This document shows positions 9,699 to 19,036 of a DNA stretch of 48,786 bases, piece after piece. Under the pieces are notes generated by a model. The model was not told the origin of the DNA, did not search any database, and saw nothing but the letters and a program-made list of their open reading frames with translations. Position 1 is the first letter of the stretch; every line of letters begins with the position of its first letter. The stretch comes from Candidatus Gygaella obscura (GTDB lineage Bacteria; Omnitrophota; Gorgyraeia; Gygaellales; Gygaellaceae): positions 1 to 48,786 of the forward strand of contig JAVCCR010000009.1 in NCBI GenBank assembly GCA_030765485.1. The letters run 5' to 3'. The position numbers and the translations under genes are program-made.

Positions 9699-10374
9699 TA
9701 AAAGAAATTATCGTTACGAATACAAATTTGTTTTTAAAGAAACGGATTTATGTTATATGAGGAGTTTAATTAAATCTCATCCTTATTTATTTATCAATAA
9801 GTACCCTTGTAGGGTTGTTAATAATATTTATTTTGATACTAATAATTATGATTGTTATCTTGATAATTTATGCGGTATTACTGCCCGAAATAAATTACGG
9901 TTTAGATGGTATGGAGATGTTTTTTTAAATATATTAGGTCAAGTAGAGCTTAAATGTAAAAAAGATCTAGTTAGCTGGAAAATAATTGAGAGGATAAATA
10001 AAAAAATCGATTTTACAACAATGAATTGGAGAGAAATAATAGAAATTATTTCTAACAGTTTATCTGGAATTCTGAAAATTAAGTTAGCTAAATTATGTAG
10101 GCCGGTATTATTCAATAGGTATCAAAGGGAATATTTTGAAACCTATGATGGAGATTTTCGTGTGACTCTTGATTTTAATCAGAGATTTTTTATTCAACGT
10201 TCAAATTTAAAACCTAATATTACGAATAAGAGCTCTATGATGGAAACAGCGATTATGGAGATTAAATGTGATAGAGCAAAGAGATTTCAATTGGAGAAGC
10301 TAACGAATTTTTTCCCTGTTTCATTAAGCCAAAGTTCTAAATATTGTAAAGGGGTGTCCTCCGGCTTTTATTAG
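9691..10374 (+). CDS. VTC-domain (polyphosphate polymerase-like) protein
   Basis: MDNKRNYRYEYKFVF (ExK), NNIYFDT, RNKLRFRWYG, QVELKCKK, RPVLFNRYQREYFETYDGDFRVTLDF, AIMEIKCDR: basic/acidic tunnel motifs of the VTC domain. Start moved from 9622 to ATG 9691, overlapping the CotH stop by 8 nt. Confidence 0.82.
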   Translation: MDNKRNYRYEYKFVFKETDLCYMRSLIKSHPYLFINKYPCRVVNNIYFDTNNYDCYLDNLCGITARNKLRFRWYGDVFLNILGQVELKCKKDLVSWKIIERINKKIDFTTMNWREIIEIISNSLSGILKIKLAKLCRPVLFNRYQREYFETYDGDFRVTLDFNQRFFIQRSNLKPNITNKSSMMETAIMEIKCDRAKRFQLEKLTNFFPVSLSQSSKYCKGVSSGFY

Positions 10375-10424
10375 ATATAGAATGTGTTTGAATGTAGATT
10401 TTTTCAATGAGGAGTTAATTAAAT

Positions 10425-12212
10425 ATGAAAATTAAGCAAAAGAATTTGATAAGTATATTTTTTGTGATTTTATTATGCTTGATTTTTACATTTCCTATTA
10501 TTTTTAAGATGAGTTCGCATATCTATGGGTCTCTTTACGGAACAGATATTGAGGGTGGCCTGTATCCTTTTTGGTATTTCGATTATGCAATTTCCCATGA
10601 TATCAATCCTGATAATGTTGTAATGAGCAATCATCCTTTTGGTTATAAAATGAGTTCAATTCCCGATAACTTGTGGATTAATATCGTAAGATTAACTACA
10701 ATTGTAACAAATGATATTTTTGCCTTTAATGCCTTTATATTATTAAGTTTTATTCTTTCGGGCATATTTTCATTTTATTTAGTTTTAGAGTTAACAAAAA
10801 GTAGATTGGCAGCATTATTTGCAGCTATTATTTATACATTTTGTCCTTATCATTTCAATAAAGCATGGGAGCATATGGGGTTAGTTTCCGTACAATGGTT
10901 TCCATTGTATTTTTGGATGCTTTTAAGACTTTATTTTATTAGAAATAAAAAGTACGTTCTGTTAACTGGTTTTTCTTTGTTTTTGATTATTTCATTTGAT
11001 TTTTATTATGCATATTTTGCCTTTTTGACCACATTTGGAATACTTATATTTTTGCTGATAAATGATTTTTTTGTTAAAAAACAAGAACGAAAAAAATACC
11101 TTATTAAAAATCTACATTTTGCTTTATTGGTTTCAGTTGCATGTATTTTTTCTTTAGTTTTGTTTTCACCATTTTTAGTTCCTTTAATAAAAAAGCTTTT
11201 CTTTATGCCGAAAACAGGGCTAAATGAAGATATGTTTATTCGTCCTTTATCGGATTTGTTTTTTCAGTCAGCAAGGCCTTTAAGTTACCTTTTGCCTTCA
11301 ACTGCTAATCCTGTTATAGGCAAAATTACGGAGATTTTTAAAGGAACAATATTTTACGGTCGTGCCACCATAGAACATACTCTTTATGTCGGTTGGACCT
11401 CAATTATATTACTAATTTTCTTTTTTAGAAATATTAAGCGTAAAATGCTAATATTTGAAAGCGAAGAGGATAAGTTTTACATAAGGTTTTTTACCTTTAT
11501 TTTAATTTTTTCATTTTTATTCTCTATGCCTCCATATTTTAATTTTGGTATATTCAAGCTCTACATGCCTTCATTTTTTATGTATAAGTTACTACCGATG
11601 TTTCGAGCATATGCTCGAATCGGAATAATTGTTATGCTTGCTGTTAGTGTTTTAGCAGGATTTGCTTTAAAATATCTATTAAATAGGTTTAAAACTAGAG
11701 TAAAACGAGTATTGTTAGCGAGTATTTTTATAGGTTTTAGTTTATTTGAGTTTAATAATATTCCACCTTTTCATATTACCGATATCAGCAAGGCTCCTGC
11801 GGTCTATGAGTGGTTAGGGGTTCAAGAGGGAGATTTTGTTATAGCTGAATATCCGATGAGTAGTTATTTAGAGCATCAGGACTACGGGTTTAATCAACGG
11901 TACCACTTAAAGAAAATGGTTAATGGAGCTATACCTGGTAGTCCGGGTTGGGATTTGAAAAAACAGATAATTAAGATTACCGATCATAAGACAGCAGGAA
12001 TCTTGAAGTATATAGGGGTTAAATATGTTATTATGCATTTAGATAGGTATGCAAGAGGAGAAGACAAGGAGGCTGTAGATATTATTGGTGAGGTTCCTAA
12101 TTTAAAAGAAAATAAAGGCTTTAAATTAGTCAAAAGTTTTGATAATATTGATATATTTGAAGTTACAGCAAAACCGATAAAAATTGATATTGTAAAGGAG
12201 AATAATGATTAA
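10425..12212 (+). CDS. Multi-pass membrane protein, GT-C/YfhO-like
   Basis: 595 aa with many TM helices; FRAYARIGIIVMLAVSVLAGFAL and C-terminal soluble region resemble GT-C/YfhO-type proteins. Confidence 0.6.
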   Translation: MKIKQKNLISIFFVILLCLIFTFPIIFKMSSHIYGSLYGTDIEGGLYPFWYFDYAISHDINPDNVVMSNHPFGYKMSSIPDNLWINIVRLTTIVTNDIFAFNAFILLSFILSGIFSFYLVLELTKSRLAALFAAIIYTFCPYHFNKAWEHMGLVSVQWFPLYFWMLLRLYFIRNKKYVLLTGFSLFLIISFDFYYAYFAFLTTFGILIFLLINDFFVKKQERKKYLIKNLHFALLVSVACIFSLVLFSPFLVPLIKKLFFMPKTGLNEDMFIRPLSDLFFQSARPLSYLLPSTANPVIGKITEIFKGTIFYGRATIEHTLYVGWTSIILLIFFFRNIKRKMLIFESEEDKFYIRFFTFILIFSFLFSMPPYFNFGIFKLYMPSFFMYKLLPMFRAYARIGIIVMLAVSVLAGFALKYLLNRFKTRVKRVLLASIFIGFSLFEFNNIPPFHITDISKAPAVYEWLGVQEGDFVIAEYPMSSYLEHQDYGFNQRYHLKKMVNGAIPGSPGWDLKKQIIKITDHKTAGILKYIGVKYVIMHLDRYARGEDKEAVDIIGEVPNLKENKGFKLVKSFDNIDIFEVTAKPIKIDIVKENND

Positions 12213-12975
12213 ATTAATTCTTAAGAAATTTATACTACTTATTATAATTATTTCATTAGTGTCTTTTGCTATTGAATTAATCTTAAGTAGCCCCAGCCTT
12301 ATTGTCAAGAATGTGCTTAGCGATAAGAACATACAATCAGGTCAACTTTTTCAAAAGGGTAGAAAATTCAGTTTTAAATTCAGCTACAGCTACTTTTTAC
12401 CAATAGGCGTTTCAGATTTCCAGGTCGAATCGCTTGAAAAGTCTGAAGGTGGCGATATTTATAAATTATTTGCTACAGCTAAAACCAATAAGGTTTTAAC
12501 AAGTATCTACGAAGCCAAGGCAAAATTGATTAGTTTTTTGGATAAAAATAAAATGCATTCTCTGCATTATGAAGAGATTATTACTACAAAAGAGGAGATC
12601 AAGTCAAAACGAATAGATTTTGATCAATTTAAACATGTTGCTTCAAGGGAAGATAAACAGTATAAGATCTTACCTGATACGCAGGATCCGGTTTCAATGA
12701 TTTTTGTTCTCTTGTCAAGAAAGCTTAAGATTGGTGATGAGTATAGCGATAATATCTTTACCAAGGAATGCAACTATGAATTTAAAAGTAAGGTAGTTGA
12801 TAAAAAAGATAATATTTTTCATTTAAAGATAAAAGTTGGTAGGCAAGATAAGAGTTCTTCACATGGCGGGGATTTTGATTTGTATGTGTTTGATAAGGGG
12901 TATAATATTCCATTGTCTATAAGGGGATGGACCCAGGCAGGTATGATTACATTACGTTTAATAGATATAAACTAA
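12205..12975 (+). CDS. DUF3108-like exported protein
   Basis: N-terminal TM/signal; F..SYSYFLPIGVSDFQVE...DPVSMIFVLLSRKLKIGDEY...LKIKV..FDLYVFDKGYNIPLSI matches the DUF3108 pattern. Confidence 0.6.
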   Translation: MIKLILKKFILLIIIISLVSFAIELILSSPSLIVKNVLSDKNIQSGQLFQKGRKFSFKFSYSYFLPIGVSDFQVESLEKSEGGDIYKLFATAKTNKVLTSIYEAKAKLISFLDKNKMHSLHYEEIITTKEEIKSKRIDFDQFKHVASREDKQYKILPDTQDPVSMIFVLLSRKLKIGDEYSDNIFTKECNYEFKSKVVDKKDNIFHLKIKVGRQDKSSSHGGDFDLYVFDKGYNIPLSIRGWTQAGMITLRLIDIN

Positions 12976-13682
12976 TGGCTAGAATAGAAAGAATACAAAC
13001 AGTTATACTTTGTGGTGGTAGAGGTTACAGGATGGGCAGTGATAATTTGCCCAAACCACTTTTTAAAATAGGGAAGCAACCCATTCTCTCACACATTATG
13101 AATATTTATAGCTTTTATGGTTATAATGATTTTATTCTGTCTTTAGGGTACAAGAAAAGGCTTATAATCAATTATTTTAAAAAAAATAATAAACAAAATA
13201 TAATTTTTAAGGATACGGGTTTAAATACTAATACTGGCGGTCGAATTAAGCGGTTAGAGAAACTCATCAAAGGTGATATTTTTTTTGCTACCTATGGTGA
13301 TGGTTTATCTAATGTAAATTTAAAAAGGCTTTTAAGCTTTCATAAAAAACATAAAGCAATAGCTACAATGGTTGCAGTTCGGCCTAATTCTCAGTTTGGA
13401 ATAATTGGTATTGAGTCACATACTTTAAAGGTTGAAAAGTTTATTGAAAAGCCAAAGTTAGATCATTGGGTAAACGGAGGTTTTTTTGTTTTTAATAGAG
13501 AGGTTTTTGATTATATGGGAAATAATGATGTATTAGAAAGCGATACATTGTCAAAGCTGGCTTTAACTGGGAATCTGATTGCTTATAGACATAAAGGTTT
13601 TTGGGAGTGTATGGATACATATAAGGACAATTTAAGGCTTAATTCTTTATGGAAAACCGGTAACGCCCCTTGGAAACAATAA
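12975..13682 (+). CDS. Sugar-1-phosphate nucleotidyltransferase (glucose-1-phosphate cytidylyltransferase/RfbF-like)
   Basis: TVILCGGRGYRMGSDNLPKPLFKIGKQPILSHIMNIYSFYGYNDFILSLGYK; TAATG overlap with the preceding stop supports start at 12975. Confidence 0.8.
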   Translation: MARIERIQTVILCGGRGYRMGSDNLPKPLFKIGKQPILSHIMNIYSFYGYNDFILSLGYKKRLIINYFKKNNKQNIIFKDTGLNTNTGGRIKRLEKLIKGDIFFATYGDGLSNVNLKRLLSFHKKHKAIATMVAVRPNSQFGIIGIESHTLKVEKFIEKPKLDHWVNGGFFVFNREVFDYMGNNDVLESDTLSKLALTGNLIAYRHKGFWECMDTYKDNLRLNSLWKTGNAPWKQ

Positions 13683-13697
13683 TAGAGAAAGGTTTTA

Positions 13698-14696
13698 ATG
13701 AAAGACAATTTCTGGAAAAATAAAAAGGTTATTGTAACTGGTGCAAATGGTTTTTTAGCATCGCATATAACAATTAGTTTAATAAATTGCGGCGCTAAGG
13801 TTTTAGGGATTATTAAGAAAAATATTCCTAATTCGCTTTTAAATATTGAGATCAAAACGATAAAATCACCGAAATTAAAAATAGTAAAAGGTGATATCAA
13901 TAACTATAACCAGATGGTTAAAATTTTCAGGGATTTTAAAGCTGATATCTGTTTTCATATTGCTGCTCAAGCTATCGTAGGTACAGCTAATAATTCACCC
14001 GTACCTACCTTGAAGACAAATATTTTAGGCACCTGGAATATACTTGAGGCAGCAAGAACATGTAGTAAGAAGACAGTTGTGGTTGTTGCTTCAAGCGATA
14101 AGGCATATGGGGAACATAAAAAACTTCCTTACAGAGAAGATGCATCTTTGCAGTCACTACATCCTTACGACGCTTCAAAGGCATGCGCTGATATATTAAC
14201 TAGAGCGTATGCCAATACTTATGGTTTGAATACAGCAGTTACAAGGTGCGCCAATATTTATGGACCTGGAGATATGAATTTTTCAAGGATTATTCCTGGA
14301 ACTATTCAGTCTTTATTTTCTAAAAAGAATCCGGTTATTCGTAGCGATGGTACGCCAATTCGCGATTATATATATGTTGATGATGTAGTGAGGGCATATT
14401 TGGTTTTAGGTATGAATTTGCTTAAAGGTAAAAGCAATGTAAAGGGTAATGCATTTAATTTTGGAACTGGTAAGCCAATCAATGTGATAGGTCTTGTGGA
14501 TATGATTATCAGATTGTCAGGGATTATAGATTTAAAGCCGAAGATATTAAGCAAAGTTAAGATACATGGCGAGATTGATAAACAGTATCTTAGTAGCATA
14601 AAAGCGAAAAAGACATTAGGATGGAAGGCAGATTATTCTTTAGAAAAAGGAATGTCTAAAACTATAGATTGGTATAAAAATTATCTGTGTCGATGA
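13698..14696 (+). CDS. NAD-dependent epimerase/dehydratase (CDP-glucose 4,6-dehydratase/GDP-mannose dehydratase-like)
   Basis: FWKNKKVIVTGANGFLASH; SSDKAYG; YDASKACAD; RCANIYGPGDMNFSRIIPG. Confidence 0.85.
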   Translation: MKDNFWKNKKVIVTGANGFLASHITISLINCGAKVLGIIKKNIPNSLLNIEIKTIKSPKLKIVKGDINNYNQMVKIFRDFKADICFHIAAQAIVGTANNSPVPTLKTNILGTWNILEAARTCSKKTVVVVASSDKAYGEHKKLPYREDASLQSLHPYDASKACADILTRAYANTYGLNTAVTRCANIYGPGDMNFSRIIPGTIQSLFSKKNPVIRSDGTPIRDYIYVDDVVRAYLVLGMNLLKGKSNVKGNAFNFGTGKPINVIGLVDMIIRLSGIIDLKPKILSKVKIHGEIDKQYLSSIKAKKTLGWKADYSLEKGMSKTIDWYKNYLCR

Positions 14697-16510
14697 ATAT
14701 ATTAGGTCTATCTTGTTTTTACCATGATAGCGCTGCAGCATTAGTTAAAGATGGAGATATTGTTTGTGCTGCCCAGGAAGAACGTTTTACAAGGAAAAAA
14801 CACGATTTTAACTTTCCTTCCAATGCAGTAGATTATTGCTTAAAAGAAAATAATAGCAGTATTAATGATATTGATTATGTTGTTTTTTATGATAAGCCTT
14901 TTGTGAAATTTGAAAGGATTTTAGAGACTTATCTCATGTATGTTCCATCAGGTATACTGCAATTTATCCAGGCAATGCCTTTATGGCTTAAACAAAAGCT
15001 TTGGATATCCGAATTGATAAAAAAAGAATTAGGTTATAAAAAGAAAATACTCTTTTCTTCACATCATGAGTCTCATGCAGCAAGTGCATTTTATCCATCA
15101 CCTTTTAAAAAGTCAGCTTTTTTAACAATGGATGGAGTTGGGGAGTGGGATACAGCTAGTTTTGGTACAGGTAGTGGTAATAAGCTTGATATAGCTTATA
15201 CCTTAAAATTTCCTCATTCGCTTGGGTTATTATATTCTACTTTTACTTACTTTTGTGGGTTTAAGGTTAATTCCGGAGAATATAAATTAATGGGACTTGC
15301 CCCATATGGCGAGCCAAAGTATGTGGATGTGATAAAAGACAATCTCATTGATTTAAAACAGGATGGGTCTTTTAAGCTTAATATGAGATATTTCGGTTTT
15401 TGTAATAGCTTGACTATGACAAATAAGAAGTTTAATAAATTATTTGGATTAAAACCTAGAAAGCCAGAAACGAAGATTTCTCAAGAATATATGGATATGG
15501 CGGCATCAATTCAAAAAGTCACCGAAGGGATAATGATAGGAATGGCTAATTTTGTTTATAGCCAAACTAAAGAAGATAATCTTTGCCTAGCAGGTGGAGT
15601 TGCTTTAAACTGTGTTGGTAATGGTAGGTTGTTAAGAGAGACCCCTTTTAGAAATATATGGATTCAACCGGCAAGTGGTGATGCAGGAGGAGCCTTAGGT
15701 GCTGCGCTTTTAATTTGGTATAAGTATTTAAATAATGATCGCATTGCTAATGAAAATAATGATTTTCAAAAATCTTCTTTGTTGGGGCCGCAGTATACAG
15801 ATGAACAGATAGAAAAGTATTTAAAAGAAAATAATATTCCTTATGAAAAGCTTACGTGTTCAGAATTACCTGGTTATATTGCAGATCGAATAATCGAAGG
15901 TAATGTTATTGGTTGGTTTCAAGGAAGAATGGAGTTTGGACCACGGGCTCTGGGTGCAAGAAGTATTTTAGGGGATTCAAGAAGCCCGGATATGCAAAAG
16001 CGGATGAATCTTAAGATAAAATTACGTGAGTCATTCAGGCCCTTTGCTCCCAGTGTATTATTTGATAAGACTAATGAATGGTTTGATATTGAAAAAGAAA
16101 GCCCTTATATGCTTTTAGTTGCTCCCATAAAAAAAGAAAAACAAATAGATATTTTTAATGAACAAAGAATTAATAAGGGTTTTGATTCACTCAAAGAAGT
16201 CCGTTCAGAAATCCCAGCAGTTATCCATGTTGACTATACAGCCAGAATTCAAACGGTAAAAAAAGAAGATCATCCGCTTTATTATGATTTGATAGATGCG
16301 TTTTATAAAAAAACAGGATGTCCTGTTCTTATTAATACTTCTTTTAATGTAAGGGGGGAGCCTCTTGTTTGCACTCCCAGTGATGCTTTTATGTGTTTTA
16401 TGAGAACAGAAATGGATTACTTGGTGATGGGATCTTTTGTTTTAAATAAAAAGGATCAGAAGCCAATTAAAAAAGATATTAATTGGCAGAAAGTCTTTGA
16501 ATTGGATTAA
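14687..16510 (+). CDS. NodU/CmcH-family carbamoyltransferase
   Basis: NILGLSCFYHDSAAALVKDGDIVCAAQEERFTRKKHD; GGVALNCVGNGRL; GRMEFGPRALGARSILGD; NTSFNVRGEPLVCTPSDA. Confidence 0.95.
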   Translation: MSMNILGLSCFYHDSAAALVKDGDIVCAAQEERFTRKKHDFNFPSNAVDYCLKENNSSINDIDYVVFYDKPFVKFERILETYLMYVPSGILQFIQAMPLWLKQKLWISELIKKELGYKKKILFSSHHESHAASAFYPSPFKKSAFLTMDGVGEWDTASFGTGSGNKLDIAYTLKFPHSLGLLYSTFTYFCGFKVNSGEYKLMGLAPYGEPKYVDVIKDNLIDLKQDGSFKLNMRYFGFCNSLTMTNKKFNKLFGLKPRKPETKISQEYMDMAASIQKVTEGIMIGMANFVYSQTKEDNLCLAGGVALNCVGNGRLLRETPFRNIWIQPASGDAGGALGAALLIWYKYLNNDRIANENNDFQKSSLLGPQYTDEQIEKYLKENNIPYEKLTCSELPGYIADRIIEGNVIGWFQGRMEFGPRALGARSILGDSRSPDMQKRMNLKIKLRESFRPFAPSVLFDKTNEWFDIEKESPYMLLVAPIKKEKQIDIFNEQRINKGFDSLKEVRSEIPAVIHVDYTARIQTVKKEDHPLYYDLIDAFYKKTGCPVLINTSFNVRGEPLVCTPSDAFMCFMRTEMDYLVMGSFVLNKKDQKPIKKDINWQKVFELD

Positions 16511-16512
16511 GT

Positions 16513-16911
16513 ATGGAAAAAATTGATTTTAGTAAAAATAGTTTAAGAAAGTTTTCTTTTGTAATGACATTAGCTTTACTGGTAATTTCACTTATTGTTT
16601 TTTTAAAACGTGATTACCTTGCAAAAGAATTAATTCTTCTTGCTGGTCTGTTTTTAGCAGTTGGTATATTTAAACCTTTATTACTAAAACCAGTTTATTA
16701 TGCTTGGATGAAACTGGCGTGTGTTTTATGTTGGATTAATACTAGATTAATCTTGGGGCTATTATTCTTTTTAATATTTACACCAATTGGTTTATTGTTA
16801 AGATTATTCAAAAAAGATTTGCTTGAAAGAAAAATAGATAAAAATCAAAATTCTTATTGGATAAAATATGATGATAATGTTGATTTAAAAGTTTTTGAAA
16901 GACAATTCTAA
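16513..16911 (+). CDS. SxtJ-family membrane protein
   Basis: 132 aa, TM-rich: KPLLLKPVYYAWMKLACVLCWINTRLILGLLFFLIFTPIGLLLRLFKKD; directly follows the carbamoyltransferase. Confidence 0.78.
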   Translation: MEKIDFSKNSLRKFSFVMTLALLVISLIVFLKRDYLAKELILLAGLFLAVGIFKPLLLKPVYYAWMKLACVLCWINTRLILGLLFFLIFTPIGLLLRLFKKDLLERKIDKNQNSYWIKYDDNVDLKVFERQF

Positions 16912-16933
16912 AAAAGATAGAAAGGCAATCAAT

Positions 16934-17092
16934 ATGGGGAAATTTACGATTCTTAAAGAATTTGGTGAGTTTTTGATGCATAGAAAAAAATGGTGGTTAA
17001 CACCAATTATAATAATGTTGTTATTGTTAGGTTGTTTGATCTTTTTTACCCAGTCTTCAGCCGTAGCGCCTTTTATATACACTTTATTTTAA
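16934..17092 (+). CDS. DUF5989-family small membrane protein (SxtK-like)
   Basis: MGKFTILKEFGEFLMHRKKWWLTPIIIMLLLLGCLIFFTQSSAVAPFIYTLF; the KKWWL..PII and SSAVAPFIYTLF signatures are distinctive. Internal ATG 16934 preferred over 16895. Confidence 0.82.
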   Translation: MGKFTILKEFGEFLMHRKKWWLTPIIIMLLLLGCLIFFTQSSAVAPFIYTLF

Positions 17093-17123
17093 TTTAGACA
17101 ATTTAAAATTTAACGAGGAAAAA

Positions 17124-18257
17124 ATGATATCAAAAAATTACAAAGTTAAATATAAAGTTCCATTTTCAGATTTGTTACCTATTTATGAAGAAATAAAAAA
17201 TGAATCAGCACTCGCCTTAGAAAAAATATATAAAAAAGGCAATTTTATACTTGGTGAAGAGGTTAGATTTTTTGAAGAAGAATTTGCTAAGTTTTGTCAT
17301 GCAAAGTTTGCCGTAGGCGTAAGTTCTGGAACAGATGCTTTGTTTTTATCTCTTAAGGCTTTAGGAATTGGTGAAGGGGATGAAGTAATAGTTCCTGCAT
17401 ATACATATATTGCTACTGCATTTGCTGTTACGTATAGTGGAGCAAAGCCTGTTTTTGTTGATATTGATGAAGATAGCTATTGTATGGATAAGAATTTACT
17501 TGAAAAAACTATAAATCATAGAACAAAGGCAATAATTCCGGTTCATCTTTATGGGCAGTCATGCCAGATGATTGAATTAAAAGATATCGCCACCAAACAT
17601 AATTTAAAAATAGTTGAAGATGCAGCGCAAGCTCATGGTGTTTTCTATAAGCCATTGAATAAAAGGGTTGGTTCTATTGGGGATTTGGGGTGTTTTAGTT
17701 TTTATCCCAGCAAAAATCTCGGAGCTTTCGGAGACGGAGGGATCATTACCACCAATTCAGAAGAATTATATAAAAAAATATTAATGTTAAGAGATTGCGG
17801 TAGAATCAATAAATATGAACATATAATGATCGGTAGGAATAATAGGTTGGATACAGTTCAAGCAGCGGTACTTAGAATTAAACTTCCTCGTTTGGATAAT
17901 TGGAACAGGTTAAGACAAGAGGCAGCAGCCTATTATGATGAGTTATTTAAGGGTGTCGAAGGAGTAATTACTCCAAAGATCTCTGATTATTCAACTCATA
18001 TCTATCATGTATATGCACTTAGGATAAAAAATAGAGATAAAATCTTAAATCATTTAAGACAAAACGGCATTGGAGCATTGATTCATTATTCTATACCCTT
18101 GCATCTTCAGAAGGCGTATGAATTTTTAGGTTATAAAAAGGGAGATTTTCAAATTTCTGAAAAAGTGGCATCAGAAATTATTTCTCTGCCGATGTTTCCG
18201 CATATATCAAAGGATCAGATTGAGTTAGTTGTAAAAACAATAAAGGAATTTCATTAA
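17124..18257 (+). CDS. DegT/DnrJ/EryC1/StrS-family sugar aminotransferase
   Basis: GVSSGTDALFLSLKALGIGEGDEVIVPAYTYIATA; EDAAQAHG; SFYPSKNLGAFGDGGIITTN (PLP lysine present). Confidence 0.95.
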   Translation: MISKNYKVKYKVPFSDLLPIYEEIKNESALALEKIYKKGNFILGEEVRFFEEEFAKFCHAKFAVGVSSGTDALFLSLKALGIGEGDEVIVPAYTYIATAFAVTYSGAKPVFVDIDEDSYCMDKNLLEKTINHRTKAIIPVHLYGQSCQMIELKDIATKHNLKIVEDAAQAHGVFYKPLNKRVGSIGDLGCFSFYPSKNLGAFGDGGIITTNSEELYKKILMLRDCGRINKYEHIMIGRNNRLDTVQAAVLRIKLPRLDNWNRLRQEAAAYYDELFKGVEGVITPKISDYSTHIYHVYALRIKNRDKILNHLRQNGIGALIHYSIPLHLQKAYEFLGYKKGDFQISEKVASEIISLPMFPHISKDQIELVVKTIKEFH

Positions 18258-19036
18258 TGGAAAAAGCTAAAAATCTTACTGTGGTAGTTTTAACGAAAAA
18301 TGAAGAAGACAATATCGATGAGTGCTTAAAAAGTGTTTACGGCTGGGCCGATGAGATAATCGTTGTTGATGATTTAAGCACAGATAATACCGTAAGTTTA
18401 GCTTCTAAATTTACCGATAAGATATTAAGTAAAAAACAAGACGTTGAAGGATCGCATCGTAACTGGGCATATGCTCAGTCAAAAAACGAATGGGTTTTAA
18501 GCCTGGATGCTGATGAAAAGGTAACAGAAGAATTAAAACAGGAAATAAATAATTGTTTAACTAGTGATAAATTTGTTGCCTACAGTATTCCTCTACGTAA
18601 TTTTATGGGTAGTTACTGGGTGCGTTACGGCGGCTGGTATCCGGCAAGTAAGGTAAGGCTTTTTAGAAAAGATAAATTTCGCTATGAAGATGTAGGGGTT
18701 CACCCCAGAGCATTTATTCAGGGTGATTGTGGCCATTTGAAAAGCGATATTATCCATAAAGGTTATCCGACTTTTGAACATTTTGTGGGCAGTATAAATT
18801 ACCAAACTACAAAAGAAGCTGAGAAATGGATAGTAACAAATCGTAAAATGACTTTAATGCATGCAATGCGCAGGATGATCGACCGGTTTTTTAGACGCTT
18901 TATCGGAAAAAGAGGTTTTAAAGACGGCTTTATAGGATTTATGATTGCTTTTTTCGATAGTTTTTATCAGATACTTAGTTATGCTAAGTATTACCAGATA
19001 AAGAAGGAACAGGAAAATGAAAGTAAAAAGAAATAA
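18257..19036 (+). CDS. Family 2 glycosyltransferase (WaaE/KdtX-like)
   Basis: LTVVVLTKNEEDNIDECLKSVYGWADEIIVVDDLSTDNTV; SLDADEKVTEEL. Confidence 0.9.
   Translation: MEKAKNLTVVVLTKNEEDNIDECLKSVYGWADEIIVVDDLSTDNTVSLASKFTDKILSKKQDVEGSHRNWAYAQSKNEWVLSLDADEKVTEELKQEINNCLTSDKFVAYSIPLRNFMGSYWVRYGGWYPASKVRLFRKDKFRYEDVGVHPRAFIQGDCGHLKSDIIHKGYPTFEHFVGSINYQTTKEAEKWIVTNRKMTLMHAMRRMIDRFFRRFIGKRGFKDGFIGFMIAFFDSFYQILSYAKYYQIKKEQENESKKK

Noticed and set aside
18971-18991. Hairpin ATACTTAG-ttatg-CTAAGTAT near end of the 18257-19036 glycosyltransferase gene
   Set aside because: 8-bp AT-rich stem with no T-tract, inside coding sequence; too weak to call a regulatory element.
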